A program made the translations under genes and the position numbers. This document shows, one piece after another, positions 61,181 to 64,000 of a DNA stretch of 64,000 bases. Location of the stretch: positions 167,903,872-167,967,871 of the forward strand of contig OZ038380.1 in the NCBI GenBank assembly GCA_964036045.1, given 5' to 3'. Every line of letters begins with the position of its first letter. Position 1 is the stretch's first letter. The stretch comes from Eutreptiella sp. 'Long Island Sound 2002' (taxonomy: Eukaryota; Euglenozoa; Euglenophyceae; Eutreptiales; Eutreptiaceae). The notes below the pieces were generated by a model. That model had not been told where the DNA came from. It ran no database searches and saw only the letters and a list, made by a program, of their open reading frames with translations.

Positions 61181-64000
61181 AATTGGTTTGGTTTACTTTA
61201 GTTTAGCCAATTGGTTTGGTTTACTTTAGTTTAGCCAATTGGTTTGGTTTACTTTAGTTTAGCCAATTGGTTTGGTTTACTTTAGTTTAGCCAATTGGTT
61301 TGGTTTACTTTAGTTTAGCCAATTGGTTTGGTTTACTTTAGTTTAGCCAATTGGTTTGGTTTACTTTAGTTTAGCCAATTGGTTTGGTTTACTTTAGTTT
61401 AGCCAATTGGTTTGGTTTACTTTAGTAGTTTAGCCAATTGGTTTGGTTTACTTTAGTAGTTTAGCCAATTGGTTTGGTTTACTTTAGTTTAGCCAATTGG
61501 TTTGGTTTACTTTATTTCAGCCAATTGGTTTGGTTTACTTTAGTTTAGCCAATTGGTTTGGTTTACTTTAGTTTAGCCAATTGGTTTGGTTTACTTTAGT
61601 TTAGCCAATTGGTTTGGTTTACTTTAGTTCAGCCAATTGGTTTGGTTTACTTTAGTTTAGCCAATTGGTTTGGTTTACTTTAGTAGTTTAGCCAATTGGT
61701 TTGGTTTACTTTAGTTTAGCCAATTGGTTTGGTTTACTTTAGTTTAGCCAATTGGTTTGGTTTACTTTAGTAGTCTAGCCACATGGTTTGGTTTACTTTA
61801 GTTTAGCCAATTGGTTTGGTTTACTTTAGTTTAGCCAATTGGTTTGGTTTACTTTAGTAGTTTAGCCAATTGGTTTGGTCTACTTTAGTAGTTTAGCCAA
61901 TTGGTTTGGTTTACTTTAGTAGTTTAGCCAATTGGTTTGGTTTACTTTAGTAGTTTAGCCAATTGGTTTGGTTTACTTTAGTTTAGCCAATTGGTTTGGT
62001 TTACTTTATTTCAGCCAATTGGTTTGGTTTACTTTAGTTTAGCCAATTGGTTTGGTTTACTTTAGTTTAGCCAATTGGTTTGGTTTACTTTAGTTTAGCC
62101 AATTGGTTTGGTTTACTTTAGTTCAGCCAATTGGTTTGGTTTACTTTAGTTTAGCCAATTGGTTTGGTTTACTTTAGTAGTTTAGCCAATTGGTTTGGTT
62201 TACTTTAGTTTAGCCAATTGGTTTGGTTTACTTTAGTTTAGCCAATTGGTTTGGTTTACTTTAGTAGTCTAGCCACATGGTTTGGTTTACTTTAGTTTAG
62301 CCAATTGGTTTGGTTTACTTTAGTTTAGCCAATTGGTTTGGTTTACTTTAGTAGTTTAGCCAATTGGTTTGGTCTACTTTAGTAGTTTAGCCAATTGGTT
62401 TGGTTTACTTTAGTTCAGCCAATTGGTTTGGTTTACTTTAGTTTAGCCAATTGGTTTGGTGTACTTTAGTAGTTTAGCCAATTGGTTTGGTTTACTTTAG
62501 TAGTTTAGCCAATTGGTTTGGTTTACTTTAGTTTAGCCAATTGGTTTGGTTTACTTTAGTTTAGCCAATTGGTTTGGTTTACTTTAGTTTAGCCAATTGG
62601 TTTGGTTTACTTTAGTAGTTTAGCCAATTGGTTTGGTTTACTTTAGTTTAGCCAATTGGTTTGGTTTACTTTAGTTTAGCCAATTGGTTTGGTTTACTTT
62701 AGTAGTTTAGAATTGGTTTGGTTTACCTTAGTAGTTTAGCCAATTGGTTTGGTTTACTTTAGTAGTTTAGCCAATTGGTTTGGTCTACTTTAGTAGTTTA
62801 GCCAATTGGTTTGGTTTACTTTAGTTTAGCCAATTGGTTTGGTTTACTTTAGTAGTTTAGCCAATTGGTTTGGTCTACTTTAGTAGTTTAGCCAATTGGT
62901 TTGGTTTACTTTAGTTTAGCCAATTGGTTTGGTTTCCTTTAGTTTAGCCAATTGGTTTGGTTTACTTTAGTTTAGCCAATTGGTTTGGTTTACTTTAGTA
63001 GTTTAGCCAATTGGTTTGGTTTACTTTAGTTTAGCCAATTGGTTTGGTTTACTTTAGTTTAGCCAATTGGTTTGGTTTACTTTAGTAGTTTAGCCAATTG
63101 GTTTGGTCTACTTTAGTAGTTTAGCCAATTGGTTTGGTTTACTTTAGTTTAGCCAATTGGTTTGGTTTACTTTAGTTCAGCCAATTGGTTTGGTTTACTT
63201 TAGTTTAGCCAATTGGTTTGGTTTACTTTAGTAGTTTAGCCAATTGGTTTGGTTTACTTTAGTTTAGCCAATTGGTTTGGTTTACTTTAGTTTAGCCAAT
63301 TGGTTTGGTTTACTTTAGTAGTCTAGCCACATGGTTTGGTTTACTTTAGTTTAGCCAATTGGTTTGGTTTACTTTAGTTTAGCCAATTGGTTTGGTCTAC
63401 TTTAGTAGTTTAGCCAATTGGTTTGGTCTACTTTAGTAGTTTAGCCAATTGGTTTGGTTTACTTTAGTTCAGCCAATTGGTTTGGTTTATTTTAGTAGTT
63501 TAGCCAATTGGTTTGGTTTACTTTAGTTTAGCCAATTGGTTTGGTTTACTTTAGTTTAGCCAATTGGTTTGGTTTACTTTAGTAGTCTAGCCACATGGTT
63601 TGGTTTACTTTAGTTTAGCCAATTGGTTTGGTTTACTTTAGTTTAGCCAATTGGTTTGGTCTACTTTAGTAGTTTAGCCAATTGGTTTGCTCTTTTTTAG
63701 TAGTTTAGCCAATTGGTTTGGTTTACTTTAGTTCAGCCAATTGGTTTGGTTTACTTTAGTAGTTTAGCCAATTGGTTTGGTTTACTTTAGTTTAGCCAAT
63801 TGGTTTGGTTTACTTTAGTTTAGCCAATTGGTTTGGTTTACTTTAGTAGTTTAGAATTGGTTTGGTTTACCTTAGTAGTTTAGCCAATTGGTTTGGTTTA
63901 CTTTAGTTTAGCCAATTGGTTTGGTTTACTTTAGTTTAGCCAATTGGTTTGGTCTACTTTAGTAGTTTAGCCAATTGGTTTGGTTTACTTTAGTTTAGCC
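61181..64000 (+). repeat. 28/31-bp satellite array, roughly 97 units, continues past the window
   Basis: The unit is AGCCAATTGGTTTGGTTTAC followed by TTTAGTTT (28 bp) or TTTAGTAGTTT (31 bp). Variants carry TTCAGCC, GGTCTAC, CTAGCCACATGG or a deletion giving TTAGAATTGG. Variant units recur in blocks: CTAGCCACATGG near 61775, 62269, 63323 and 63588; TTAGAATTGG near 62707 and 63851. That indicates higher-order duplication. Each unit contains the palindrome CCAATTGG. AT-rich, no coding capacity, no unique spacers. Confidence 0.97.

Noticed and set aside
61181-64000. CRISPR-like array
   Set aside because: Units are directly abutting with no unique spacers, and the setting is eukaryotic; this is a satellite.

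Overview
This window looks like nuclear DNA of a eukaryote, probably a unicellular alga or other protist with a GC-rich, repeat-laden genome. The protein-coding signal is broken into short GC-rich exons with GT-AG boundaries and matching phases, separated by introns of 0.4-5.3 kb. The rest is packed with poly-C/poly-G tracts, (TG)n arrays, minisatellites and short dispersed repeats. There are no operons, ribosome binding sites, rRNA genes or CRISPR arrays. Nothing in the sequence fixes the lineage further.

Three genes can be supported, all on the + strand. (1) An apparently intronless gene at 3926-5857 encodes an ERI-1/3'hExo-type DEDDh 3'-5' exonuclease with an RRM-like segment, one RanBP2-type zinc finger and a long Glu tail. 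(2) A five-exon gene spanning 15080-26363 encodes a complete Mrp/NBP35-family P-loop ATPase closest to NUBPL/Ind1, which delivers iron-sulfur clusters for mitochondrial complex I. (3) A gene of about eleven exons, 34350 to about 59761, encodes a protein with two SURP modules resembling the splicing regulator SFSWAP; its expected N-terminal DRY_EERY domain was not found. Weaker candidates are a His/Pro-rich ORF with a 21-residue duplication (7599-8171), a 55-codon SH3/Tudor-like ORF (20953-21120) with a broken relative at 54222, and a minus-strand ORF (34669-35067).

Layout: 1-3.6 kb is non-coding but holds an inverted fragment of the exonuclease's 5' coding end. 3.6-6.5 kb is the exonuclease, flanked on both sides by an ACCGCCA-type minisatellite element. 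6.5-15 kb is repeat-rich with a weak ORF and several MITE-like elements. 15-26.4 kb is the NUBPL-like gene. 26.4-34.3 kb is intergenic with MITE-like clusters and a tRNA-like relic. 34.3-59.8 kb is the SWAP-like gene, whose introns hold a modular TG array, an inverted-repeat pair and several minisatellites. 61.2-64 kb is a 28/31-bp satellite array running off the end. The three genes have unrelated jobs (RNA 3'-end trimming, Fe-S assembly, splicing) and show no sign of acting together.

The most distinctive material is the repeat ecology: MITE-like elements bounded by C and G runs, composite elements duplicated 16 kb apart, a near-identical 290-bp repeat with intron-like internal borders, and the terminal satellite with higher-order structure. 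Exon boundaries were read by eye and lack transcript support.
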